From assembly GCA_029378245.1 (NCBI GenBank), contig JARKIF010000006.1, positions 1,364,001 to 1,428,000 on the forward strand: a stretch of 64,000 nucleotides of DNA. Direction: 5' to 3'. Under the pieces are notes generated by a model. The model searched no databases, was not told the DNA's origin, and saw only the letters and a list, made by a program, of their open reading frames with translations. This DNA is from Roridomyces roridus (Eukaryota; Basidiomycota; Agaricomycetes; Agaricales; Mycenaceae). Positions 42,281 through 55,600 of this stretch are shown piece after piece. Every line of letters begins with the position of its first letter. The stretch's first letter is position 1. The position numbers and the translations under genes were made by a program.

Positions 42281-43320
42281 CTAGCCGCGGATCTGGTGTT
42301 TCATAAATCGCAAGATCGTAGGTGGCACGCCGCTGTATAGTCCCATTGCTCCAAAAGATGCCCGCGAGACAGTCGGAGTTGTCGGAGAGTCGGGTGATCG
42401 AGACAATGGGGAGGGGCGATCGGAGTCGGATGAGGATGAGTCGCGGGCGCGTTTGAGAATTCTGCGAAACAGTGCATAGTGAGAAAGATACAGTGAGGAA
42501 GGTGACGCGACTTTGGTGGATAGCGTCTTAGGCAGAGTGCATGGAGGAGAGGGTGGAGGAGGACCAGCGCGAGCGGAGCTCGAGGGAGGGCGGAAAGAGG
42601 CGTTCGGGGTCGCAGGGTGGGACGGGGGGGGAGATGAGGGGGTTTGAGCGAATGCCCAGGGATTTGAAGGCGCTGGAGAGGAGGAGGAGGGATATGGGGA
42701 AGGCAACGCCGACTTGGAGAAGGGCGCTAATGGGAAGGCCCTGCTCTGTTCCTCCTCCTCCTCCGAGACGCTCAGAGATATGGTAATGACCGGCGAGGGA
42801 GCAATCAGGCCGAGGATGGGGGAGAGCGGTATCTCATCGTAAGCCACCTCCTAATCCTGGTCCTCCCAGTCGCCCTCGTCGTCTTCCTCATAAGATACGT
42901 CAGATGGAATGCCCTGAGACTCGGAGGGGAAGTGTGAGGCAGGGGGCGAGAGGAGGGCATCGAGGCTGCTGCCAGAGGCTACGAAAGTGTCAGTACACGA
43001 AGAGTGAAACAAGCAGGCGAACACACCAGAGGAAGACGACGGCAATGGCGACGCTCCACAGTCGCTCACAGTGACATCGGAAGGTATCCGTCCGAGGTGG
43101 TGGGCGGAGCGTGGTGGGGTAGGAAAAATCGGGCGCGCTGAGACCCGTAACGATCGGCGGAGGCGGAGGCGGAGGTCGATGTAGATGCGGATCCAGGGTC
43201 GAGTTACTCGCACGGGCGGATAAGCAGAGACTCGGGTCGGGGAGTATGGCTGAGTCACGTGTGGTGGAGGAAGCGGGCGACGAGGGCTCGGCGAGGGTCA
43301 AAAAACCTCGGACGTTTCAT
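42281..43320 (-). CDS. Pro/Ser-rich protein, tentative model
   Basis: Tentative exons: 43320-43259, 43206-43070, 42978-42899, 42850-42281 (minus). The ATG at 43320 opens MKRPRFFDPRRALVARFLHH; a 52 nt intron joins this to a Pro-rich stretch (RPPPPPPPIVTG). The 91 nt second intron ends at a good CTGAC/TAG site. A TAG at 42851-42853 lies in the same frame as the long downstream ORF; either the protein ends there with an acidic tail (EEDDEGDWEDQD) or a 48 nt intron with a weak donor (42851-42898) removes it. Downstream is low-complexity Ser/Pro, then a basic-serine segment (RILKRARDSSSSDSD). No domain recognised. Confidence 0.4.
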
Positions 43321-44318
43321 GGCGGCGTCGCTTGGTGGGGAGAGACTCTTCTGCGATACTCGTAAGAGAGGCAGGTATCGGGAAAAGAAAACGAAAACGA
43401 GGAGAGTTCGAAGTATGTCGTTGCTTTGTCGTCGCTGGGACCTGGTGGAGGACAATGGGTGATGATTGCCGATCTTCCTATTTCGGACAATGGCCATCAA
43501 AGCATGATGGTATGGAAAGCCGGAGCACCACGCTCAGTGATTGACGTCGCTTACTGCTTTGGGCAGGCGGACCCGGAAACCTCTTGCTTACTCAGTTACT
43601 GAACTGCGTTTCATCACTTGATAGCCGATTCAGCCGTGTGTGGTCCGATCCAAGGCGTGGCAGACATGGGGGATGGGGATTTGATGGGTCACGCGTACCT
43701 GCCGGCTTCTTGCATTTGAGTGTCCCCTGATAATTGGTCTAAATAGTCAGCAACGAGTCGGACCTGACAATTGACTGTCAGATCAGGTCCTGACAATTCA
43801 TTATTTTCGCAAGGTAGAAATACCGACCTGACAATTTGCAATTGACTGACCGCAGGTGGCCGGCAGCCGCCTCCGACGTGTTGTTGCCATCAATAAATGG
43901 TCAGCCGGACCGCTCCGTCAACAATCCCACACCGAATGCTTGCCGAATGCGATCAAGTTCAGCTTGCCTACCGCTGATACATGGGCACTCAGATCACTGC
44001 CGAGGTCCGGATCAGGCAGCTATCGGCATTCAGAGGCCAGTCCCTGCTCGAGCTTTGGAGCAGCGCTGGACAACACAAATCATATTCCGATGTCGACTCA
44101 CGCTGCCCATCGAGACGACAGTGAGCTGGCTGATTCCAAAACTCGGGCGGCGACGTAGTCGATGAGAGGGGCATCGGGAAGCTTCAAAAGCGGGTTGGGT
44201 AAGCGCTTAGTGGGCTCCGTGGATGAGGCTGTTGAAGGATCACAAACATCGAGTCTAACTGACTATTTTTGTTGTAGTTTTCCATCAAATTTGACTTTCA
44301 CCCCACTTCTCTCATAGA
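43321..44318. other. Intergenic with CCTGACAATT repeats
   Basis: CCTGACAATT appears three times between 43762 and 43840, with GACAATTGACTGTC palindromic context. No gene supported. Confidence 0.4.
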
Positions 44319-44326
44319 TATTGGAA

Positions 44327-44988
44327 TAGGGCTGGGCACCGTAACCGTGTCACACGGAATACGGCTCCGTAATACGGAGACGGTGCCGTGCCGTGACCCC
44401 TGGTGGTGTGGTTTACACGGCCCGTGCTCAACACGGCCGTGTGCCGTATTTCCCGTATAAATCCGGCCGTTACGGCCGTAATCCGGGAATGCTCGGCAAT
44501 CTCTCCTGAACACTGTCAGCGCGGTAAATCTGTGTCGGAATTCTCTCACCGAGTGATGTAAACAGGGTGGGCAAGTACACAGATGGCTTCCCCTTTGGGT
44601 GCGCGGGCTTGCGCGGGCTGCGGCACACATCGTTGACGTTTACGGCAGCCGCCATCAGCGGATCAGCGCCCCATCAACTTCAAAGTCGAAGGTGGCAGAT
44701 GTTCCCAGCCCATGTTTTGCCTCAGGAAGGGTAGCGGTGGGTGGAAGGAGTCAATTGGACTGTAGGGTTTGTTGAATTTACCGTTCAATACCCATGATCA
44801 GGCGGGAACCCAGAGAAATCGCTTGCCATCAATTTACGGCCGTGTTACGGAGATACGGCCGTATACGGCACCGTGCCGTACCGTCAGCCATGTCTGCTGC
44901 AATTTTACGGACCGTGATCACACGGCCGTCAACCAAAACGGCCGTAATTTCTACGGCCGTGTCCGTTACGGTACGGTGCCCAGCCCTA
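44327..44988. mobile_element. hAT-like MITE with ACGGCCGT arrays, 662 bp
   Basis: Flanked by the 8 bp duplication TATTGGAA (44319-44326, 44989-44996). Inverted ends TAGGGCTGGGCACCGTA. Subterminal regions (44330-44490 and 44840-44985) are arrays of ACGGCCGT and CCGTATAC-type motifs; the centre is unique and non-coding. Same family style as 27933-28465 and the relic at 29975. Non-autonomous. Confidence 0.85.
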
Positions 44989-44996
44989 TATTGGAA

Positions 44997-47632
44997 GCAG
45001 GCCGCGTTCATTGTTGAGACAAAAAAGACAACGAGGAGGGCCGGGAGGAAGGGAAGACTCCAGAAAAAAACTGTGCCACAGCTGACTACTTTATAATAAA
45101 GCTACTTGGCGGTCTTCATGATCACGCTTAGACCGGAGCCGGTCTGTCTATGAACAAGTGTCGATACACTGGTGCACCGATCGTGTAAGAAATTCTTCAT
45201 ATTCTAGAGTTTAGCCGACTTGTAACACCGACTTAACATCTGAATAAACTCCGGGGCGTAAATAATTGGTAGGCCGACGGATCGTACGAGAAATGTAAGA
45301 CCGCAGCAACAATTACTTACGATTGATGTGCCGCATATGGGTAGACCTCCGTGGACCGAAAACGCGCCGCGCTCCTTGCACGCTCAATTTGCTGCCCTGG
45401 AACGCTCCGAGAACGAAAATTAAAATGCAATTAAGGTACGACAAACAGGGACAGAGTGGGAAAGAGTTTTAGAACTACTGAGAAGCCATTGCCACCCTTC
45501 ACCGGGACTCGTCACTATAGCGGTGAGGCGACGAGGAGCCGCTGGCGTACGAAGAGCCACGGGAGAAGGCGCTCATGCCAGGGAGTCGGACTAGTTAACA
45601 TTGTGATCAGTGTGAAGAACCGGGGACTATCGAGCACATACCGGGAACGGAGCGACAGGTGGGCAGGCGCAAAAGATGACGTGGCGGGCGGTGACATGGG
45701 AACGAGACGGCGAACAAGAAACAAGTGCTCAGCTGCGCAGGGCACAGAGCCAACAGGGCTTGAGGGCTTGACCTTGAAGTTTGGATTGTCTTGCCGCCCG
45801 CAGGAAATGGCTTGAGGTGGGACTTGCTCGCGAAAAAAAACTTGAAGTCTTCATTGAGCCTTCGAGTTGTAGTGACAGGCGGAACAGCAGCTTCGCGGCT
45901 TGAGGGACACCAGCATGATCTTGCTCTGGTGGTAGAAACATCTCGGAGTGGTTCAATTGCCGTTGTCGAGGGATCTTGAGGAGTCGGAGAGGGGAGGAAG
46001 TGGAAGGAAAGAGAAAACGACAAAAGTCACGCCATGTTGACTTGCCTCCCGTTATGATGTGATCGGAGTTTGAGATAATTTTGGTAAGCCGCTGTTGAAC
46101 TGCCCCTTTGGGTCGGCTTTGAGACCGGCTTGAGACGGCTTCAGGGCTGCTGGCGGGAAGCGAACACATCTTGCCCAACTGGTGTGATCCGACATTAACA
46201 CCGTGCTAAGACTTACGTCTTGCCGTATCCTTGCAAAAATCTTACCAAAATGCTAGTAACGGATGCAACAAATTGGCAAGTCAGCACGTGTTAAGAAATC
46301 ACAACATTTCCGTGCAGCCGTGTAGACAGACCGGTCGATCTGAGTTTGAATTGGGGGTGCTCCCGATCAATGATGAATTTAGCCATAAAAGGCTATTCGG
46401 CACCTCGCCGAACCGCACGTGTAAACACCTTCTCGCAAGTCTTCCCCTTGTCTTCCCCCACCCTCTACGCTCTACCGTCTCTTTCTTGCCGCAACGGACT
46501 CCCAGACTGCGCTCAAGACCTTCCAGTTCTGCCCGTCCACTGGACCCTCACATCTGCATATCCGGGCTGGTCCACAACTTACAAGACAAAGATGCAGCAC
46601 ACGGTCTACCGAGAGCTGACGCACGGGCTGGGAGAGGCTGAAGGGGTTGGGCTCAAGGTGTGTCGCAGTCTTCTCCCGCTTCCAAGAGAGTCTCATTGTA
46701 CATGTAGTGACCGACACGTCAATGAGCGCATCCACCACCCATACGATTCTATGCCAACCACTAGCGCAGTTGTTTGCCGCTCGTTACACCCTTCGCTCAT
46801 CACCAGGCCATGTGCCAAGGCCCTCACCCGGGACACGAGGTGCTCCCTGGACGAGCATGTGTCCCACTTTGGCACGTCCCTCGTTAGTGCATCGTCGGCC
46901 GCCCATCCTCTCCGCGACGCGAGTAGAGCTCAACTTGTGCAACGCTCGGGTCTGGTGCGATTCTTGATCAGCGCTCAGCGCTCGTCGGAAGGTCAAGGCG
47001 ACCCTAGTGGACTCCGATGGAAGCAGTACGCTCAGCGCTGTACCTGTACTCGCATTTCTTTCAATGTACGCAGTAGTATGGAGCTAATGGTAATAAATTT
47101 ATAATTGTATGTCGACAAACAATCAGGATTGCGGGCTGGCTCGTCGAAGGCACCAGAGACGAGCAAGAGACGCTACACCTGTGCCGAAGTGCCGAATAGC
47201 CTTTTATGGTTAAATTAATCATTGATCGGGAGCACCCCGAATTCAAACTCAGATCGACCAGCCTGTCTATCGACAGTGAAGCTTTCGATACGACAGGCTG
47301 GATTCGAGCCTAGATCACGCTACTACTCAACGAACTCCGTGGTTGAAAGTTGAGAAGATGCTTATCAATGGGTCTCTGATGCGCCAGCGCAGCACCACTG
47401 GTTGCCGATGCAGACTGGTGTCCAGGGTCCGATTGCCTCAAATGCTAACCGACGTCCATCACATCAGCGTGGTGCTCTGGCTTTCCATATGATGGCGATT
47501 GTGATGATATCTGATTGGCACACGCGCCGCAGTAAAAGTAGGGGCGTGACAGAGGCAGAAGTGTAAATATAACTATTTATGTTCTCAAGGAAGGGAGTTC
47601 GCCCAACTGATCGCTGGCACACTACCAATGCA
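44997..47632. other. Gene-poor region containing an inverted repeat
   Basis: No gene with convincing splice structure. A possible short ORF starts at an ATG at 46592 downstream of the left TATA-like segment, but its product is unrecognised. The inverted repeat at 46328-47265 is listed separately. Confidence 0.4.
46328..47265. repeat. Inverted repeat of a promoter-like segment
   Basis: Arms 46328-46402 and 47187-47265 are inverted copies (about 75 bp, ~90% identical by eye), both reading GGTCGATCTGAGTTTGAATT, GGTGCTCCCGATCAATGAT and CCATAAAAGGCTATTCGGCAC. Each contains a TATA-like CATAAAAGGC pointing into the 0.8 kb between the arms. They could be two facing promoters or the ends of a small inverted-repeat element; no target duplication was found. 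Confidence 0.6.
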
Positions 47633-50600
47633 TCAGGGCAGTTCCAAGTCACAAAGCAGCAAAACCCACTTGTTCATGAGCGTGATCAAATCGGCCATAG
47701 TGACAGCCTCAATACCCACGATATTACCCGTTGCAGTATTCTGGAGAACTTGAGTGAGGGTTTTCTCTGGGAGCTCCCAGAAGGACTGACCAGGTTATTG
47801 TTTGGTTGCCAGGACATGCTGCCGGGTACGGAAGGATTGAGGTTGGCCCAATTCGAGATGACGGCATTGGCTGTTCAAAGTAACCGTCAGATAAGTAGGC
47901 TCTCAATGATACATTCAACATACTGCTTAATTTGGCATCGATTTGAGCATTGCCAGAGAATCGAGGGATGAGCCTCGCCATTTCTCCCACAGCTGTTGGT
48001 TGGATGCCTTGAACGATGGTCTTGACCCTGCAAACTTGATGTCAACAAAAAATCATCGGACAGCCGAGACTACACACCAAGAATTATATTCGCCAATGAA
48101 ATCCATGACGCCGGGGATGTTGGTACCTGCGACGCCGGCGCTATGTGCCTCGTACGCCGTATACCAAGTCTAATCAACCAATCATGATTAAGTAATTTTG
48201 GAAGGACAGAATCTTACTTGGTAGACCCCTCTTATGCAGTTGTGGTTGCGTATGAAGGCATCTCTTGCAACGAGGGTCTGATCAAACCGGTCCATCAATG
48301 CGGTCAGAACGAGAATCAACAGCGGGCTCACGTTCATGAAAGCTGGTGCATACAACACCGATCTCAGCGGCACAAGCGGGAACAAGTAATTACTCACGAG
48401 TGATCGCCGCCAAACTACGAAGGAGCCCGACTTGCCGCGTGGGACAGGAGCCAGTGTCAAATGTATCTAAGACAAGATTGAGCCGCAGGAGAAGAACGAG
48501 GCGCCAAAAATCTTACCTGTCTTCACAATAGTCGCCGCTTTTGTCAGAGTCTCTGAGTCAAGGCTCTTTTCCACGACATAGAATATGCTGTTCTTGTATT
48601 CGCTGCATCCACTTAGCTCCGGAGCCGGGAGGTAGAGGCAAACTCAACACACACTTGGCACGCTGTTCCATAACAGGAATGCCGGCGGCACGAGAATTTG
48701 CAAGCGAGGGGTAGCAGGCGCCGATTTGTTCATTGACGGGTTTTGTGCCCAACTGTATGTACCCTGGGGTTGTCCACCTGGATGTCTCACATCAACACCA
48801 CGAAACATGGGTACAGGAAGACAAACAGATTGTGCTCGACCCATTGACAGAAGCTATCGCCTGAACCATCCGTCCAGACCTCGGGGAACTGCTGGAGGTA
48901 GTCGATGAAAAGGGTTGCTGAGAAATCTATCAGTCAAATCCGACAGTGACGGCCAGAGTACTCACACATGCTTTGCTCCTAGGATGAAGCCTAAAGTGAG
49001 ATCACGGGCAAGAAGATACAAGGGCACGCACATAGACATGCTCCCTTCCGTAGATCACAGCCCCCTGCGCGATTGAATCAGTTCACTGTGCGATTCAAAG
49101 AAAGAAAGCACACATTCGTCGCACCAGTCAAGGAGGGTGCACCACCAGTGCTGCCAGCAGACCTGGTGAGTAGAAAATTTGGTACAATTCTTGGGAAACG
49201 CACGTTTTTGAGGTGTAGTACGGCGGCAAAAAATACCCCCTGACATCACCACTCAAGGTCATAGGAGAAGCCAGGTCGTAGTATCCATTGATGTTCAACG
49301 AAGTATAAGCAGCAATGGGTACTTGCAAATCGAATATTCAATACTATAAACCATGCGTACAAAAGCTGGACTCACTCGAGAATCCCGGACAACCCATGAG
49401 CGTCGCGCCGTTACTCGCACGTTTGGATAGAGTGTGATGGATTGCTTCTTCTTTGGAATAATAGTCACCAATGTAGGTGTTGTTCAGAGTCGGAATGAAA
49501 AATCCCTCCCGGAGGAGCTCTTCGTCGAGATCCCTCCGAGACAGCATAGGTGTATCCCCCGCATACGGATCACTAGGGATGAGTTCAACTTCCGACCGGG
49601 TGGAACCAGAAACTGCGCACCAATTCGAAATGTCGGCACTAATGTCGGAACTCACGGCAGGGCAGAAGAGATCACCAGGGAGGAAGGGTATGGCACGCTT
49701 GTTGAGTTCAGTCTCCCCACGAAGGCCCGCACGCTCCCAGCGACTTGTGGGGCTAACGGTACGCGCAGACGGCTCGAAAGAGTATCTCTCACCGACCGAG
49801 GCTGAGTATGCCAAAGGCTCACGCGCGAAGGCTTTGAGCGAGGTGGGTTTCTTGCGCGTAGAAAAATCCGCCGCGGTCGGCTCGCTGATACTGTTGTTGA
49901 GGCAGCTGGAACCCAAGTCACTTTGAGCCGAATAGAACGTGGTTGACACTGCACGCGCATCGGCATTCAGGTGATCGCAACACAACTATTAAAACGCACC
50001 CGGGCCGGTTTCCCAGAAAAGCACAGAACCAGTCAAGCCAGCGTTGAGATTGACTCCATAAACCGGCGTGATACATAAGTCTGGCGTCACCTGTTCAAAA
50101 CTAAGCTGATGCCGTCTGGGTTGAGCATAGACCTACCGCGTTTGAGAGACTTCCTGTAACAGACAGACCCGCGAACAAATCCGCTTCAACAAAGACTTGT
50201 CCGTTAATGAGACTCCCGCCGAGAACACTGATGCCAAGTTGCAAGCTTGGCACAAGATGAACATCGGCAGACCCCGCGAGCTCAACATTCCACCCGACAC
50301 CGTATTCAACGGCTGCACACAGTAATCAGACCAAATCTCTAAGAAAGAGAGGGTTACCCTACTGCCAAAATTATTGGTGGGCTGAACACCCTTGCCAAAG
50401 TTGCTTTGCCCGGCATTAGAATCTTGTTTTCCGAAGCTCAAGTCCAGAGGAGGGAAATTGTACATGACAGAGGTTTTGTACGTTCCCGACAGCGAGACCT
50501 GGCCGGAAAGCTCCCCATACAGATGCAGCTGCCAAAGGTTCAGTTTACAAAAACTCAACAAAGTTGACATCGCTTACGGAGGGACCAAGCGTTAGCAATC

Positions 50601-52500
50601 CGGGATAGTAACTGGAAATACTTAGATCAGGTTGTACTGCAAGAATAAACACACACAGTCCAGGGAACCCAAAGTTGATGAGCTCATAGCGCCCGCTGTC
50701 CCATGAAGCAGAAGCAACACCGGTGATGGTAAAAGCGGCTTCATGGTCCGTCAAATGATTGGAATCAAAGATACAGGAAGTTTATCCGCACCTTCCGCTC
50801 CGGCATCGGCTTTGAAATACACGTACGCCTGTTGTATAGACGGAGGCACGATCTTGGCCTCGAGGTAATATCCGAACATACTGTTGACTGAAGCGAACCT
50901 AAGAACAAACATGAGAAAGTACCGTCTTGGCTTGAAATGCAGCGCCATACCCAGTAACGCCTGGACAGAGCCTCTATAGTCAACACTTCAACATGGATTG
51001 GGGCCACTTACTGATATCGAGACTGCTCTGGAAATTGGGGCATGCCTATGGACCAATGAGGTCTCTGAAGTCAACAAGGACAGGTGGTTCAACTTACTTC
51101 TTCCTGATGGAAAATTGTATATGTGTCGGACCAATGATAATTCCTCGAAATAGAGTCCCCTTTAGTGAGGGTGTTGAGTTTCGAGAGCCTACAGACCTTG
51201 AGCCACGATGTATGACAAGTAATACACACAAAATGCATACCAGTTTGCGAACGAGCCAGTCCAACGCCTGAGGGAGCTGGTATTAATGCACTAGGATTCA
51301 GGAAGTATATGCTGCTTACCTTTCCAATCCTCGCGGGGAATGGAAGTTCAAGTCGCGTTTTCGGAGGGGATCAGTATCGGAGTCGGGATCACTGTCAACT
51401 ATTTCATTCCAATAGCCATTTATGTCGGTCTGGCGGATAGATCAGCAGCGCAGAAGCCGTCGAGTTTGCTCTTACCATGTCTGCCCGCATGCTTTACAGG
51501 TCGTTAACTCGGTTCAAAATTCCGGTGATTCAATAGTACGCACTATACTGGCCCATTCTCCTCCGCGATGTCCGTGAACCTACAAAGGTCAGCTATAATC
51601 ACGCTCAAACTGGATAAAAAACAACTCACGAGTAGTCGAACACGAGTGAGTAGACCGGATCAGTGCTCCTCTTCCTCGCCGCGTGATTCGCCGAAAGGAC
51701 CGTCTGATCGGGATGAGGCTCAAGCGAAACCACACGAGCGTATGGTCCAAGTCCACAGGTATCCGGCAGTTTCACGATGGTGTCGTTGGCTTGGCCGATG
51801 AATACGTGGCCGCAGCCACAATCTTCGTCCTCGATGGGACACGTGCAGTAAGCCAGAACCTGGACGCATGTGAGCAAGAATCGGAGGGGGTGCCAATCTG
51901 TGCGCACAGATTGAGATTGGTCGCTCGTAGAATCACAGTTGGTGATCACCCAGTCGGATTCAAGGTCCAGAGAGCTCACGGATGCGGCATTGGGCGACGA
52001 GATGAACACAGATGAAAACTGGACTGTTGAGAAACAGCAAGCTATTGAGGACAAAAGCACACACCGGTGAATCCTCCTCCATCGCATCGTCCTCAATGCC
52101 ACTTGAGCCAGCGCCAGTCTCGGTGGTATCAGATGTCCCTTGGTTCTCATCGAAATCAACCTGCAACCGCAATGAGAGAGAGAGAAAAGACACAAGGTTC
52201 AACCCTCACCGCAAAAGTGACGATGTTCCCCTCAGTTTCACTTTCAGGGAAAACATCGAGGAGAGGGATAGGCGAGAATGTGGCATCTACAAAGATGTTG
52301 GACGAAGCCGGAGTAATTTCGAGCAAACCAACCATTCGGAGTATCACAGCAGAATTGGCGATCATTTCCGACGCAGGAAGTTTGGGCGTCACCCTGATAG
52401 TCGTTGTCTGGTCCGGATGTCAGAAACAATGACCGTTCGGGAAAACAGACACCCACAAATGACCGTCTGTCCAACTGGACAAGCATTGTCCAGGCAATTG
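47633..52500 (-). CDS. C-terminal region of a subgroup C (class V) chitinase
   Basis: Multi-exon minus-strand coding region; ends are approximate except the stop at 47633. I recognise segments that in related fungal chitinases follow the GH18 and Cys-rich modules: a Cys-pair segment (NDRQFCCDTP) near 52390, CPIEDEDCGCGHVFIGQ and TIVKLPDTCGLGPYARVV near 51800, beta-rich repeats near 50200-50500, KRASNGATLMGCPGF near 49420 and the terminal helical part (YEAHSAGVAGTNIPGVMDF, then VKTIVQGIQPTAVGEMARL) at 47700-48170. The last exon ends GIEAVTMADLITLMNKW and a short tail. No signal peptide or start codon was found at the upstream end, so it is either the continuation of the GH18 gene or a separated piece. 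I have not resolved all exons. Confidence 0.55.
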
Positions 52501-52638
52501 GGCGGGGTTCCGTGCTGAATATGCGCAGTCAGCCACTACACTCCGTGCGCAGCAAGTATTCTACGCACCCAAGCGCAATTCTCGAGGCCGATTTGATCCT
52601 CGCAACATAAAGTCTAAATGGTTGGATGAGTGGTAGGA

Positions 52639-55600
52639 TCAATGAAGTGGGCGGAACAACTGAACGGCGCCGTTACCCGATGAGCCTGTTGACAAGAGTC
52701 AGGCCGAGTTGAAAACCGTCTCTGGGCAAAGCAAACTCACAACTTGTCAGACCTCCACTTATGCTCAGACTGGAACCATGGGCTGTGGATCCAGAAGGAC
52801 ACGCTGTGACACCGCACGCAGTTGCCGAACAAAAGGAGGAGGTGTCTTGACCAGTGCTGCAGCACAGTGCCTGGAAGAACTGAGTCTGTACCTGCAAATC
52901 CAGTCAAGCGGTTGACTCACTTGTTGTCCAATGAGACAGGGCACATCTGCAACTGTAATACCGTCAACTACGGCCTCGGGCCCTCCAAGGGCGGCGCCGA
53001 CCGAGGACAGCCCCATGAGGATCTCGCCCGTTAAACAAGTCCCATCGCATATCGGTATTATTGCGCCGGACCTTGGTATACCTCTCCACGCGCATGAAGG
53101 AGGCACGTCTCCCACGGGCTGCAAGAACCTTTAGAGAAATTGATCACGGACACGAAAAGAGAAGGCTCACGCAGCAAATCGCCACAACATCATTGCCCAT
53201 GCCAGTGCAGGTTTCGAGGGTGACTGGATTGTTCTCTAGATTTCCCAACACGATTGTCTTCGGCCCGCAAGATTTCCCACAGTCCGTGTACGTGCATTGA
53301 TTGCCTGTTATCTGAGATGTTGCATTGTTGTCTGTGACATCTCCATATAGGCCTGCAAAATATTCGAACGCCGAGGTCAGGCGCGGACGGGTTGAATTCG
53401 CACCAGACAAAGCGGTGTACGCGGTATCATCCTTGGTCATGTCAGGAGCTATTTTCGAAGAGTCGACCAGCCTCCTCACCTGGTCCAGAGACCAAATCAT
53501 GGTGCCGCCGAGACAAATCGAATTGGCGTATTGGAGTTTCATTTGCAACGTCTGCTGGTCGTCGTACGATACCCAGTCGATGCTAAACCCAACAGAATTA
53601 GTACTGGGGAACTCCAAGAAGCAGGGAAAACGCAACTCGTTATAAACCAAGTACTTGACAGCCGCATCTTCGTCGAATACAAGTGCGCCAGTCCCAACAG
53701 ATGAAATGATATCCTCGATCTCGGTGAACATGAGGGTACCGGCGTTGGCCGAACACGGGCCGGCAGGTGCCGCGCCGGCAAACGGACAGCCGGGAGTCGT
53801 ACATTGGTCAGAGACAAGTTGGAATGAACGGCCATAGAAACCAATGCCCATGACCATCTTGGATGGATCGATCCCAATGTTGGCGTACAGTTGGAATGCA
53901 TTCTAAGAAACAAAAGAATAAGCCGAGGTGATATCGTGTGGACTTCAGACAGAAAATAATGACCATGATCTCGGTTAAATTGGTATGAGCTAGGACAATT
54001 GAGCCGATATAATCTGCGGGAGAATCCCAGACGCCCTTTAGAAACAAAGTTAACTCTGACATTCTCTCAGCACAGATAGAGATAGAGATAGACTGACATG
54101 CAAATCATATGTCATGACATTAACCCAGTCGGCAGCGTCGTCCGCCAACATACCGGGGAGATCATAATTCTGCAGGTACCAATAGCTGGTTGGCGCGGTG
54201 AAGGACTGTTACTCGTAAGCATGAATGCATGGTTCAACGATGGGAATCTTGCCAGGCCATAATCAAATGCATTGAATGCGGTTTTGACGGCCTCTGGACA
54301 ATAGTTGTAGGTGAAGAGACGTCAGTCAGAGTGGTGGTCTGCTTACTGAGGAAAGTCACAAAGTTTTCTTTGTCGCCCTTGGAGCCACCGCGATCCCTAG
54401 TTGCAGGCATTAGAGACAATAAATGTACCGATAGAGCAAGCATACTCTGCCACCGGATATTCCCAGCTGAATAAAGTCGGTGAGAGAAGATTCCTGCCAG
54501 TTGGAAAGGGAGACCCACTCGATGTCGATACCATCAAAACCATAGGCATTCATAACGCCCAGAACACTCTTGATGAACACATTCGTATTGGCCGCGCTGG
54601 CAACCAGAGCACTGAAAATCCCCGACGTCGGCTAGCCATTTGTCAACGGCACAGGAAACTAGGGGAAGGAAATCACCCACAGGATTGTTGAAAGTCCAAC
54701 CGCCAATAGAGAGAAACACCTTCAATGACGGGTTCTGCGACTTGAGAGCCGTCGTTTCGGACCAAAGTTTCGAGTCGCCGGCGGTCATCTCGACGACCTT
54801 GAACGAGCTGGAGATGTAGGCAAAAGCAAAGTTGACTTCAAGGTGGTGAGTGGATAAATTGAGCTAAACAGTGACAAGACAGGGCATACTATGAGTTAGA
54901 GAGTCGACGTTCATCGTAGACGGGCTCCAAGCGTCGCACGACCTGGCCGCTGCCCATCCTTCGTAGTACCCGATACGCTTGGTCAGAGCCGTCTGTGCAT
55001 CAGAATCACACCTGGCCGGATTTGCTGGGTTACAATTGCTCGTGCATCCGAGTCCACAAAAGTCCTCTGTTTGGAACAGTCACAAAAGGCGTTTCGATGC
55101 AAGTGGGCAGGCTCACCGGTGGTTCCGCAAAATCCAAACTGTGAGCAGCAGACGTTGAGGGGACATTCTTCTTCGCCAGCGGGGGAGTTCGGTCCACACT
55201 AATTGTAGTTGGTGACAGGCGGCTAATCATGTTTCCCAGAGAGCACACCTGAGCCTTTGCGTCACAATTGGAAGAGCAAGGTCTAGCGGGGGTCCGTCGA
55301 CAGTTCGCGGAAGGAGGATGTACAAATGGACTCACCCGCCGGCGGCGATCGTCGTGCAAAATGAATCTCCGTATCTGTGGCGGGACATCAATGGGTCGTC
55401 GTAAACTAGGGACGAGGAACATGCCCGCAGTATCCGGTTTTGGAGTTGCAACACGCGCCGTTTGCGCAAGGCTGCATCCGAAATTAGTGTCACAGAGAAG
55501 CATTTCAAAGGAGGAGCAAGGCACAATGGTCGAGGTACAAGAGCCGACAGGAAGCGTCGACTGGGCAAGAGCTGCACTTGCCGAGTTTGTGGCTGCGCTG

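Noticed and set aside
46346..47104. 253-codon plus-strand ORF across the inverted-repeat interval
   Set aside because: Its start is not an ATG in a leader, it runs through the repeat arm, and the product has no recognisable segment; only the ATG at 46592 is conceivable.
51626..52195. Independent 189-codon gene
   Set aside because: Its conserved half belongs to the chitinase C-terminal region; the rest is intron read-through.
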